Part shown: positions 35,382-47,030 of the stretch, in pieces
Layout: each line of letters starts with the position of its first letter
How positions within the stretch are numbered: position 1 is the stretch's first letter
NCBI GenBank assembly: GCA_015680685.1
Contig: MNCI01018161.1
Coordinates: forward strand, 275,369 to 339,368
Direction: 5' to 3'
Length of the DNA stretch: 64,000 nt
From: Gnetum montanum
Taxonomy: Eukaryota; Streptophyta; Gnetopsida; Gnetales; Gnetaceae
Position numbers and translations under genes: made by a program
Notes under the pieces: generated by a model
What the model was told of the DNA's origin: nothing
The model's input: only the letters and a program-made list of their open reading frames with translations
Databases searched by the model: none

Positions 35382-37131
35382 TAGAAAATGTCGATGGCTG
35401 GAACACTAAGGGGTTCATGGGCACATAGCCTAACCTCGTATCTATGCAAGGGCCTTGGTGTAGGAAAAGATGATATGTCCTAAAGGATCTTATCAAATGA
35501 GCAAGGACTTTCCTAGTTGCAACTAAGGTGGTGGATGAAACTAGGGGTGGTATGGTTAGTAGAAAATGCAAATGCAAACAACATGAAATGGTGATAAGTG
35601 TCAAAGAGGTGCTTCATGGTGCTAAGTGTAGAGCATAGCCATAGAATGGGGGTGAGAATAGTTAAGTATTTTAACCAAAACAATGGTGCAACCAATGGAG
35701 ACTACCACCCAAGCGTAGTATAGCGTAATGACACATGAAAAAATGTGAAAAGATGCAAAAAAATGCAAGAAAATACTAGAAACGGAAGAGAGAAATGGAA
35801 CACCACCTCAAATGGGAGCATAGTTAACTCTAAAAGTGTCTTAGAAGGTACAAAGTGTATAACAAGCATAGTGGAAGTGTATTCATAGCCTCAGTGGTGT
35901 CAAACCATGAAGTCTGGTGCTCACCATGATGAACCATGCCTACCGAGTTGGCCACCATGGTGTACCATGCAGTGTTCTACAAAGCTACAATGGGGTACCA
36001 TGTAGTGTAGTGTTGTAATAGGTCCATGGTGTATGATGCAGTGTAGCTATACCTCTCTACCAGTGTGGTGTGTCCTAGGTCTCATTCACCCACAGAGCTA
36101 AGTGCAAAGATGCAAAAATGCCAAATGCCAAATGAAAGTGTCAACTGCTAACCCCCAAAATGTTTGGGGTCTATGGGTATTGATAGGGATAAGGTTAGCC
36201 CAAAATGTGTATTGGATTCCATGTGGCAGTGTGGTAGGTGAAACTGCAAGAAAAATTTAGAAAATTTTCTAAGTCCAAAGGTGACCAGAAAAAGCTCAAA
36301 AATCTTTCCAACTCTAGTTGCTATGATCTAGAGCATAGGTACAATTTGGGACAAATAGGGGGTGTAGGAGAAATGCAAATTGTTGATCTTGCTTGTTGGA
36401 GGAGTGTTGGAGTTGTAATGAAGACTTTTGCTAAGCTCTAAAAGCTTTTGGAGGTAATTCCATGTTGCTATGTTAGCTATACTCTAGAGCGTAGCCCAAT
36501 AGTTAGGCAAAATTTGCAAAAAATTGAAGTCCAATGCTACTACACTCATGAGCATAGTAGAAAGGGATAGGATGTAGCATGGACACTTAGAAAAATATGG
36601 TTAAAATTTTAGTGCTTGTTCTTGCTATGCTAGCTACACTTTGCAGTGTAGCAAAAGCGATATTCTTAGGAGTTAGAAAATCCACCAAACTATTTTCTTC
36701 ATTCTGAGCTACCTTGATGACTTATAGCTTCACACTTATGTAAACTAGCCACTAAAGTGCATGCTACATTAACTACACTCTAGAGCATAGCACAACACTT
36801 AGAAAAATTTCTACAAGTTGTGTCATCATTCTAACACTTAGCCAAAATTGCAAAAAATTAGCCATTGAAGGTGAGTACACTCTACTACAATGGAGAGCAT
36901 GGTCTCAGTAGTTAGAAAAATTTGCAAAAAGTGCCATCGTTCTGACACTTAGAAAAATTTTACACATCTGGTAGTTGGATCTAACTACACTCTCCACTAG
37001 GCCAACTACACTCTAGTATAGCAGAGAGCATAGTCCCAGTACTTAAAAAAAATTATAGAAAGTTCCATCATTCTGACACTTAGCAAAATTTGTAGTTGAG
37101 AAGCAGTAGCCCAAATTTTTATGGTGTTTCA
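35382..37131 (-). mobile_element. G2 5' LTR (1750 bp)
   Basis: Sense start TGAAACACCATAAAAATTT at 37131. Collinear with 25711-27527, including the CTAGAGCATAG repeats and the AGAAATGGAACACCACCTC block (35790 against 26130). Flanked by the right copy of the target duplication (37132-37136). Confidence 0.8.
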
Positions 37132-37136
37132 TAGAT

Positions 37137-39010
37137 GACTATCACAATGGTTAATTTCTAGAAAAGTGCATGAACTTCTTCCATTAAGAGATTATGATTT
37201 TCAACAACCAATCTCCTCAAATCCATGTTCACCTTGGCAAGCTAGTCCTGGTGCTATCACACACATTCCACCATTTGATCATTTTGTGCCTCAACATTCC
37301 ATAGGTGGTGATTATCTTTGGTTAGAGCTAGATTCTCCATACGAACTTTTGACAAGTCATTTTTAGTGTTGTAGCCCATGGTCTCTACTAAGAAGTAGTT
37401 GAAGACCACCATCTCTTTTGGATTCTTAAAGCCTATTTTGAAGTTGTAAGAAAGATTCATCTCTAGTTACTTCTTGACTAAAAATGGTGGGATTAGCTAT
37501 TCAAGACCTTAATTTCGTAACATTGATAGCTAACTATCTATTTTTAAATGTGGCTACATTGATTTAGGCATTAGCAATGATGAGCTTGCCCTTAGCTTTT
37601 AGCAGCTTCAACTAGGTAGCAATGATGTTATCCAGGAGATCAAAGATCTCCAAAAGCAATTGCTTGGTACCCACTAGTCAGTCCAACACCTCCTTGAGCT
37701 AGGTTGCAATTAGCCCCCAACTTCTTTCTACATATGTCTACACATTGAAAAGTGTAGCAATGTTCAACATGATAGCCATAGGAGCATTGAGTGATTCTAC
37801 TACATAATCAGCCACCACCTTTACTGCTATCTCCTTTTCATGGTGTTGCATCACCAAGAAAGTTACCTCCTTTCCCTCCTCCAAGTGCATTGAAAAAGTG
37901 GTGGCATTTTTAGAGATCTCTAGAAATTGTTGTTATCCTAGGATGAACATTGTCACCTCCCAAACACTAATATTTAACATTATGGGTACTTGCATTCTTT
38001 GTGCATAAAATAGTAGCATAGTCTCCTCCAACCAACTTATTTTTCAAGTGACCTCGTTCAAATTTCTCAAAGCTAATTGGTAGATTGATGGTTCCCCATC
38101 CCTCAGTCTCTCATGTTACAACTATAGGAGTTGCTCATAGAGCTTCTACATGTGCTTGAGGGTAGCACAAGCCTTTTGTTTTTTTTCTTGAGTTGGTGGT
38201 AATGGTGGCTACTCCTCTTCTTGTAGCTTAGCATGCACTTTGTCCTTCATCATCTCCTACCAAGACATAGTAGGAGCATGATGTAACCCATCATTGACAT
38301 AGTGAGCTACATTTCCCCTTTTGCACAATTTTTTGATAAAGAACATAAAGGAAAGTGTCTTCCTCCCATGCTCATTCTCTTTGAAATTTCTTTCTATCAC
38401 TAGGAATATGAGCTATGGAAGGTTAATAGGTAATTTAATACTTAGATTGGCACACACATAGGTAGAGAAGGCTATGATTTTTCTTGGCCTCACTATTGGG
38501 TTGGGGTGATAGGCTACAATTTTGAAATAGGCCCTATCTACCTTGGTGAGTACACCGTACTCCTAACGGTCCACTCCGTAGCACCATTGGATCCATTCTT
38601 TCTTGACCTTTGGATGCATTTGTGTTGATACCTCTACCAAGGTTACCCCAGTGTTAGGCAATCCAAGGGCCTTTGAGATGGCCTTGACCGAATAGTTCAT
38701 ATTGGTATCCTTTATCTTGACCATGGGGTCTACTTGCCTATTTTTACAAAAGGGGTACTCTCTCCCATGTACCACTCCCCATTGGAAGTGATGATAGGCC
38801 ACATGGAAGAGTTTTATAGTTGGATTTTTACTTTTTTTGGTGTTAAGTCCAACAAGGAACCAAAGTTAAGTTTTTAAATAATCGAACCTTTGACTTCCTT
38901 AGTATTAATTTGGTAACTTCTAGGTTTTGTCTAGGGCCATGCACCTCATCTTGCTGTGACTGATCAATTTTAGCTATGGGAATCTATCAAAAAAATTAAA
39001 TGTTTAAGTC
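37137..39010 (-). pseudogene. T1 coiled-coil ORF, N-terminal part
   Basis: The least broken stretch is 38563-38802, with VVHGREYPFCKNRQVDPM and SKALGLPNTGVTLVEV. Further on are IAVKVVADYVVESLNAPM and LDWLVGTKQLLLEIFDLLD. Near the G2 junction are RMENLALTKDNHHLW and RRLVVENHNLLMEEV, which match T5. Start near 39010 (MGPPWEDL) is tentative. No retroviral enzyme motif is present. It may be a highly diverged gag-like structural protein, but no family was recognised. Confidence 0.55.
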
Positions 39011-41104
39011 CTCCCAAGGAGGTCCCATGGCATGTGTTTCTACTACTTCTTCTTGGAGCTACTACATCTACTAGTCCCTTCCCATGATCACTTATCCCTT
39101 AGTTGGAATAGTACTCCCTCCTATAGTCTCTTGGATCTTAGTGCCATTTGTGATCAAAACATAGCCAAGGATTGGCTTTTGATGTGTAACTTCGAATACT
39201 TTGATACCTTGTCTCCTTGGCCAGTTACACTTCAACTAAGTTTTAATTATGGTGGATTAATGATTTTAATAGTATTTCATTTGAATGGCTAAAAGAGTTC
39301 ATTAGTAAGGTTTAACTTACATGAATTATTAATTTCTAATGTTATTTTATTAGTTAAACCTTGTCGAAGTTAGAAAAAGTTTCTATCAAAAACCTATGAT
39401 TTGTGGCCCTTATGACATAAAGCTCACCTTCAATAGCTACAAAATCAAAGAATGGAGATTGCGATAAGTGATTTGGAAGATATGGGCTTATGAAGGCTTT
39501 AGGCTTTGAAAATTGAAAAAACTCCTTGGGTGTTTGGAAGTAAATGGCAAAAAATAACTAAGTGTTGGAGTGCATATAAAGCATTTTTATGTTGCATCAA
39601 TGGCGATGCATCGACACATCAGGTTGTGTTGATGGGGATGTGTCAACATAGCCAAAAACCAAAATATTTTCCATTTAAAAACTAAGTAAAGATAAAGAGT
39701 TTTTCCCAAAAAAATTAGAATCAAAAGGAAGCCAAAAAATTCCTAGAATAATGCAAATGCTAGAAGAGGGCTTAGAATACATGGAAAATGAAGATATTTA
39801 GGAGATTAATATGCCAAGAAGGGAAAAAACTAGATGCTTCATACTGGAAAACATAAGGTTTTGAGAGAAAAATGGCTAAGGAAATATGAGTTTAACCATC
39901 CCAACCAAGGAGTCTGCAAGTGGATCCTCCCAAAGTAGGATCATGCCATTAATTCCCTTGCATGTCCTCAAATCAAGTTCATGTGCCCTAATGGATAATT
40001 AATGGTTGTGAATCATTAAAGATCAAACCAAAAAATAAATCATCAAATAATTTTAACTATTTACTAATGAACCCATCGAAACATGCAAGAAAAAAGGTAG
40101 TGAGATGCTTTATGGAAGACTTGGTGGATGAGAGAGAGCATGGAATGGATTTTCCCATGATGGTCACATGAACTCCCTTGTGGAAGATGTGATTAATTAT
40201 GATCTAAGAACTTTCTTTCTTAGTCTAAATCAAGACCATCCATTTCTAATGACTTTGAATCAATACTTTGGCCATTTCACCTTCCCAAACTATCAGAAAA
40301 TCTCCACATACCACTCACCATTCCCAAAGAAGAAGAAAAGAGAAGTCGTGAAAATGGCCTTAGTTAGAGGGGTACCTTTAGGCATACATAACATACTATT
40401 CTAGCTCCATAACCAATGCTTGTAGCCCATTATTGTGCCTAAGGGGTGTGATTTGAATTAACATGATTATTATTTTATTTTTTGGATGGGAATCATACTA
40501 TTAAAAGACATTGCCTTGTGTTTATTGGTCTACAGTGGAATCATGAGAAATCCATGGAAATACTCATGTAATGTAAATGGTTGGCCAGTACAAAAGTGAA
40601 AAATCTACTTAAAGTCACACCCTTGTTAATCCACATAATTCATTCCAAGTTTGAAAAGTACAAAGGTCACCAATTCATTATAATTTGTTATTAATAAGGA
40701 ACCTCATAGTTCCAAAATGAGGAAACATCGTAGAGTTAAGTGGAGTGATGGACAATGTGGAGTCCCTATCTGTTAACATGAAAAGAATCGATGTCTTATT
40801 AGTAAACAATAAAATTATAAAATAAATCAATTAATTAATAAAGTTTCAAACCACCATTGATAGTAGCTAGATTTGGCACCACAGTCCTTATGGCAATAAA
40901 GAAAAACAATGAAAGATAACAAATAAAGCAACATCAAGAAAATGTAGAAAAAATTGTAAAATACCCAAGAAAATAGAAAATGTACTAATGAAAGTGTAAA
41001 TCCCAAGGAGCCACTTTGTAAAATCTCAACATGGATGGTCATCTCCCCATGACTAAGTTGAATGGGAAGATTTAAAAGATCAAGTATGCTTGTCAATCTA
41101 TTGA
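39011..41104. other. Mostly unassigned; one T-like LTR scrap
   Basis: 39560-39665 (GTGCATATAAAGCATTTTTA, then GATGCATCGACACATC) resembles the TATA and U3 part of old T LTRs such as 24585-24690, in the same orientation. The rest, including short open frames at 39032, 40168 and 40827, showed no motif. Confidence 0.4.
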
Positions 41105-43108
41105 GGCATTATGTCCCTTGGTTACTTAGTGCTCATGAAAAGGTTTTATTTGTTGAGTGTTAACTAATAATTTTTTATTTGGTCTATTATATTTGTAGAT
41201 CAACATGCCCCTAGATGGAAAGGTTTCATCAATAATGTAAGGGCCCTTCCATAGTGTTCATAATTTTGTTCATTGACGAACATATGGGGTTCTAGTAGAG
41301 CACCTTATCACTCAATTGAAACTTAACTTTCCTAATTCTAAGGTCATGGAATTGTTTACTGTATTACTTATGCACTTTTTTTAAAATAGTACCACTAATT
41401 GATTCTCATCTAGCATGTTGAGGTTCATCAATCTTTCTTTTTGTACTAGGATTAGGTCCAATTCTAGATCACATGTAATTGAAAGTGTATGAAGTTCTTC
41501 TTGGATAGAAAGTGCTAGGAGATTTTTGTAAATGAGGTCATAGGGAGAGTATCCTATAGAAATTTTTCAAGTTTAAAAATAATCCCAAATGGCATCATTG
41601 AGTTTAGAGCTCCAATCCCTCCTATACCTACTAATAGTGTGAGTTTTTATGTTAATTTAATTATCTTCCTATTTGTAACTTTGGCTTGACCGTTGGCTTG
41701 GGGGTAGTATGGAATTGTTAATTTATGTTCAAACCTCAAGCATTACATGATTTTGAGAAAATTTACACCTATAAAATATGTATTATTATCAAAAATAAGT
41801 ACACATGATATCCCAAACCTATTTACAACATATTGTTAAAAAAACTAGACCACTATAGATGATGTACAAGTAGTGACTATTGTAACTTCTATCCATTTTG
41901 TACAATAGTAAATAGCTATAATGATGTATTCCTTTTCATTGAACATGGCATTGATGGATTCCATTAATTCAATTCCACAAAGATCATAAGGCTCTAGTGG
42001 TTGGATCCACTATTGGGGACTCTTCCATACAAGTAGTCATCCCCCCATCACATTGGAATCTGTCATAAGAGTAGATGAAGTAATGGGAATCCCTGATGAG
42101 TGTAGGTCAATAGTATCCTACCATGAGGATCTTAGTGGTCATTCACCTCCCATCATAGTAGCCTCGATAAATACCCTCATGTGCATCTTAGAGGGCTCAG
42201 AGTTGATCCACATAAAGGACATACCATTATAGTAGGTCATCCATGCAAACCTTATAAAGATTAATATTGATCTCCATGAATTTTTTGGCCTAGTGAAGAA
42301 ATTGATCTTTTTTCTTATGCTTCCACCCCTATGGCATCTCCTAAGTGAGAAGATAGGATAGGATTTTCTCATACCAGTTGGTTTCAATAATAGCACCAAT
42401 AGATAGGGGTTCACTAAGAAATTGGTTAGATAATGGGCTCTACTTCTTATTGGCCCATCATAACTAAGTCAAGTGATCAATCATCACTTTCTTGGTTTTC
42501 TTTTTATCCACCATCATTAGATTGAACTCTTACAAGATCACCAGCCACCATATGACATAGGGGCTCACCATTGGGTTGTTCATGAGAAACCAGATAGCAT
42601 TGTGATTAATGTGTACAAATACTTTATATCCAAGCACATAGTACCTAGATTTTCTAGAGCATACACCACTACTATAAGTTCTTTTTCAATGATGATGTAA
42701 TTTAGTTGTGCACCCACAATGCTTCTTCTTGCATAGTGGATGTAATATGAACATTTCTAATCATCCAACTTTGTAAGCATGACTCTTAAGGCATAGTTAG
42801 ATGTATCTATCATGATATGGAAAGATCTAGACTAGTCTAGTGCTCATAGAATGGGAGTTTCAATGAGCTTCTATTTATTCTGTTGGAATGCATGCTTGCA
42901 TTCCTTGGTCCAAATAAAGAGTGTATCCTTCTTTGTTAGCTCCACCAATAACTTGGAGATCTTTGAGAAGTTCTTGATAAAGTTCCTATAACAACTAGTA
43001 TGTCCAAGGAATGACCTCACATATCTAACTATATTAGGCTTTTTAGTGATTCCTTGGACGATCCTTATCTTTTTTGAATCTACCTCAATCCTTTTGCTAC
43101 AAATGCGA
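41105..43108 (-). pseudogene. P: Ty3/gypsy pol fragment (RT end, RNase H, integrase)
   Basis: Minus strand from 43108: RT C-terminal block HRICSKRIEVDSKKIR and VRSFLGHTSCYRNFIKNFSKI. RNase H follows (MIDTSNYALRVML, ARRSIVGAQLNYIIIEKEL, about 42560-42810). Integrase has TKWIEVTIVTTC, FDNNTYF (second Asp), YYPQANGQAKVTNRKI (Glu replaced by Lys) and WSSKLNDAIW followed by SIGYSPYDLIYKN. RSFLGH(A/T) and the GYSPY block suggest an Athila-like lineage. The upstream RT is cut off by G3, which begins inside the GH(I/R)xSK motif. Confidence 0.75.
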
Positions 43109-44844
43109 TGAAACACCATCAATTTTGGGACTCTCATAATTCAACACAGTCCTAAAATTTAGGCAAAGATCCCTACAAGCACAGTGTCACCTTGGATTGT
43201 TTGGCACCTTGGAAGTCCTAATGCCTATGGCTTCTAGGCCTACCTAACATCCTCTATAGCATAGTCAATGTAGCACCCAGTCATGAGGCCAATTTGCATA
43301 AAAGTGGTACTAAGAATGGACTGTACAATTTGGAAAATTTTCTATCTTCCAGACCATCAACCTCATTGCACTCTCTAACCTACCTAGCTTGATAGATGTT
43401 CCAGCCAATGGTCCACCCAAGTGCTAGACTAGAAGCTGTCAAAGACATTTAGGATGGACTAAACAATTCAGCAAAGATTCTAATTGTGAGGCTTGCTATG
43501 TTGCACAATGTAGCAGGTGATGAGGTGATAAAACTGTTGTAAGAGTTAGATCAGATGTAGAAGATGTAGTTGGTAGATGTTCATCCCTCAAGGATGCTCG
43601 CCCTACTTCATCCTTGCAAGATGATTAGCACAACATGGAAAAAATATGGTAAATGTCACAAAATATTTTTTCAAACTGTCTTGATGTGGAAAACACATTC
43701 ACCCAAGCTTCAACGATGAAAAAGTCTTGCTCTACTACCACCTCAGAATGTGACCAAGAGCCCATAATAGAACACTTGCAAAGTAAGTAAAAATTCAAGC
43801 AAAATTGGGTGATACGTTGTGCTATGCTACACAACGTAGCACATCGTAGTAGGCTGATAATGCAAGAAGATCCTCCATCAAGTTACCCTAGCAAAATAAT
43901 TACAGTTGGTCATGCTTCAACATCCAAGATTGTCTATCCCACTTCCCCCTTAGGTCCCAATCAAAGTCTCTTAACAAAGCATTATAGATTAAGCTCAAAT
44001 TTATGTTAGAATAGGTGCTACACTATGCTATGCTACATAGCATAGCATAGCGTAGTAGAGACATGGTGGTTAAAGATGCCCCAAGGATGAAACCAAGAAG
44101 TCTTACACTCCTTTGACATGAAAAGTGTAATGGCTGATTCCTAAAATATATTTCCTTGCCAAGACTTGGAGGGTTATTTTTGATTTTTGAGCAAAACTTG
44201 TCTTGAAGGTGGCTACTACGCTACACTACGCTATGCAGCATAGCATAACATAGCAAGTGGGTATTCACGCTACTCCACTACACTGAGTAGTGTAAGTAGC
44301 ATAACACTTGAAAAGAAGCCATAGGACATCTCTAGAAGCTTCAGCAATCATCGTCAATGGTCATCTCTACCCTAGCATCTCCTTGATAGCTGAGATCAGT
44401 AGTTTGCCTTACTTGTTGCATCCCTTGCTACTCATAAGAGAAGGGAAGACGTAGTCCTAAAGCATAAGCTTCATGTTACATTTGTCTTAAGCATTTTTTG
44501 TAAAAATATGGTAGTCCCTTGGGTACATGTACTTTGAATGATATGGTCATAGCTCAGTAGGTTTCACTTCCAACATCATTCCATTCAGTGTAGCACTTCA
44601 ACGTAGCACCACACATCAATGTAGCACATCCACATTTGCACCTTGTGGGACCCAGGACACATGGCATCCAAACCACACCTTCCCCCTGCTCTTGGCTCTA
44701 TAAATACCCCATTAAACAATTATCAAAGGGTTGGCTTTTTGGTAGTTGGCTTCTAGTAACAAGCTTTAGCAAAGAGATTGGCTAACAAAAAGTTGATAAA
44801 CAACAAGTCCCAGTAGTAGCACTTCCCAAATCTCTCAACCCAGC

Positions 44845-45867
44845 TGATGAGACGCAACATGCACTGGGCCACGATATCGTGGCCGCCGTGATATCGCGTC
44901 CCGCCGCCATATCTATAAATAAGAGGTGGCACTCCCTTCATTTTCCAATCCTGGCTAGTGTAGCGAAGCTCTGGCAGATTGATCACTCCAGAGTTAGAAT
45001 TTTTCCCCATGTGCCCGCAGTAGGAGTCCTAGAGTGAACGGCTCTTTATTCGAGCAGCTTGTAACCTGAACCCAAGTTGTGTACGGCAATAAAGACGAAC
45101 TTGTTTGGATAAACCTTGCAGCACGTGGTTTCATTTATTGCTTTATTTCCTGCTTTCCTAGTGCGTTCAAGTACGACTTGATTACGAGCGTCTACGGACG
45201 TGTACGGCTAGTCAAGGAATCGGCTGCTTGACGCAATGCATGAGTACGACTCAATTACGAGCATTGGATGCTTGGTAACCCAGTAGCGTATTCCAGGATT
45301 CTGCGCTTGGTAACTCCCGGGTCTGATGTGTACGGCTAGTTGAGGAATCGGCTGCTCATTGCTAGGCTAGATCGTGTGATAAGTACGACTTAGTTACGAG
45401 CACCCACGGGTGTGTACGGCTGGCTAAGGAATCGGCTGCTTATCACACGTAAGCTAAATAGGTGCCTCAGTACGACCACTTCGAGCACTTGCGTTACGTG
45501 TGGCGATCCCAGTAACGATTAGCGTTTGGTAAGCTGCAGTTGCATAGTTCAGGGTGTGTCCGGTAAGTGGGAACGGATGCTGACGCTAGTTAACTTAAAC
45601 CTAGGACATTAGTTAGAGTTAGCTTAGTTTCTCAACCCTTTCCTCTGATAGCCTAGGAGATAAGCCGAAAATACCAAAAAAATCACATACCTCAGACTTG
45701 CTTAACCATACACCGTGACACTTACAAGCAAGCCTGGGAAGACAACGAACGATTAACCCCAAGTGTTTCTTATGGCGTTAAGGCATTTAGTCTGCGGAGT
45801 TCGACCGGATCACGCGTGTACGCTCGTATTTGTATGGTTGAGTGTAGGGGTACCTCGCCACTCATCA
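44845..45867 (+). mobile_element. T3: young solo LTR with intact target duplication
   Basis: 1023 bp, TGATGAG...CTCATCA, flanked on both sides by CCAGC (44840-44844 and 45868-45872). No polypurine tract precedes it and no internal sequence follows, so it is a solo LTR left by recombination between two LTRs. CpG-rich, with a repeated GTACGACT(C/T)(A/G)(A/T)TTACGAGC and GTGTACGGCT(A/G)G...GGAATCGGCTGCT pattern. Confidence 0.9.
44914..44921 (+). promoter_or_regulatory. T3 LTR TATA box
   Basis: TATAAATA within CTATAAATAAGAGGTGGC, 69 bp from the LTR start and downstream of two GATATCG palindromes. Confidence 0.65.
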
Positions 45868-46393
45868 CCAGCGTAGTGGCTTTTAACCTAGTGAGCATTG
45901 GCTCATTAGTTCTTGTCAGCATCCCATTGGCAATAGTCTAGGAGCTATGACCATAGTGTTCCATTGTCAATTGTGTCCATCCAGTACTGCATACCAATTG
46001 TACACATTCATCAATGAAACAAAGATTAGATCCCCTGATTTTGGGGCGGTGCACTCCCTCACCTAAACTCTCATTCTATTTTTTCTATTACATATATGTT
46101 TCATCTTTATGTACTTGTTCATGATTATTGTCATGGTTATATACTTTGATGTGTTTCTATTGTTGTGCACCTCTCTTTTTCTTCCATTCCAACCTTTGCA
46201 CGTTACATTGTAAAATTACTATTTGCAAATGGTTATTGGACACCACGTAAGTCCCTGTCTGATTGACTAGATCATCCAAGGCACCTCATTTCCATTTTCT
46301 CCAGCATGGCCCTCACATGGATTTGGGTTTAGGCTATGCACCTAATAATCTTTCGGTGTTCCAACCATCAACGTTTTTGAACGCTATAGTTTT

Positions 46394-46413
46394 TGGCACT
46401 AGAAGGAGGACTT
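46394..46413 (+). promoter_or_regulatory. G3 primer-binding site
   Basis: TGGCACTAGAAGGAGGACTT, 5 bp after the LTR end. Same site as in G1 and G2. Confidence 0.6.
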
Positions 46414-46589
46414 GAACCTCCATGTCTCTTCCGTGTGTCATGGGTAATCCTACATGCTATCTATACCCTATCACCGGCAGCCTGCTAGTGTAGACGTGAC
46501 ACCCCTATGGTTTTCTATGCACCGGGTGGTGTAGATTGGTCACCATGATAGTTCGTCTAGAACCCTATAGGATGAAAGCCCTAAATTGT

Positions 46590-46930
46590 CTATTGTGTTA
46601 CCTTACCTGTCTACTATGTTACCCTACCTACATTCTATGTAGCATAGTGACCCTATCAATGTAATAGTTCCTACACTATTTGTTGTGTTATGTGACCTGT
46701 CTACTGTGTTACACTACCTGTGTTCTATGTAGCGTAGTAACCCTATCAGTGTAGTGGTTCCTACATTTTCTACTATCTTACGCTACCTTTCTACTACATT
46801 ACGCTAGCTGCATTCTGTGTAGCGTAGTGACCTTGTCAGTGTAGTAGTTCCTAAACTATCTACTACATTACATTGTCTGTCTACTACATTATGTTGCTTG
46901 CATCTTTTGTAGCGTAGCAAAGAAAACTAG
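46590..46930 (+). repeat. G3 leader tandem repeats (~90 bp)
   Basis: Three to four units, each with CTACCTGTCTACTATGTTAC, TTCTATGTAGC(G/A)TAGT and CAGTGTAGTGGTTCCTACA. Confidence 0.75.
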
Positions 46931-47030
46931 CTTTTCAGCATTTTCAAACATCCGCAGTTTTAGTCTATATTCTCTACAACCTTAAACCTTAACCATTTAA
47001 CATGAAATGTACTATTTTCATATCAGAAAA

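Larger units (their letters stand above)
25711..37131 (-). mobile_element. G2: Tat-like LTR element inserted in T1
   Basis: 11.4 kb on the minus strand. The 5' LTR is 37131-35382, primer site 35376-35357, leader repeats 35120-34845, gag start 34805, gag-protease to about 29640 (interrupted by T2), spacer repeats 29330-28690 and 3' LTR 27527-25711. Both LTRs begin TGAAA(C/T)ACCA(T/C)AAAAATTT. No RT or integrase is present, and unlike G1 and G3 no antisense gene is found between the repeats and the 3' LTR. Confidence 0.8.
23869..39010 (-). mobile_element. T1: old T-family element split by G2
   Basis: Minus strand. The 3' LTR is 23869-24694. The internal part continues at 24695-25710 and resumes at 37132-39010 after the G2 insertion. 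The halves fit: the distal half ends LLMEEVHALF and the proximal half begins VVIVWKNEALNFE. T5 reads through the same place uninterrupted (LLMEEVCVLHQKMD, then VVTWKNKAMKFE). No 5' LTR was found to the right. Confidence 0.75.
43109..46388 (+). mobile_element. G3 5' LTR, interrupted by solo LTR T3
   Basis: Starts TGAAACACCATCAATTTTGGG. The end (GTTCCAACCATCAACGTTTTT...GCTATA) aligns with the G2 LTR end. Without T3 and one TSD copy it is about 2.25 kb. It carries palindromic CTATGCTACATAGCATAGC repeats near 44020-44060 and 44215-44260. Confidence 0.7.

Noticed and set aside
44010-44290. Hairpin RNA or MITE from CTATGCTACATAGCATAG palindromes
   Set aside because: These are subrepeats of the G3 LTR, with similar motifs in the G2 LTRs; no terminal inverted repeats or separate target duplication.
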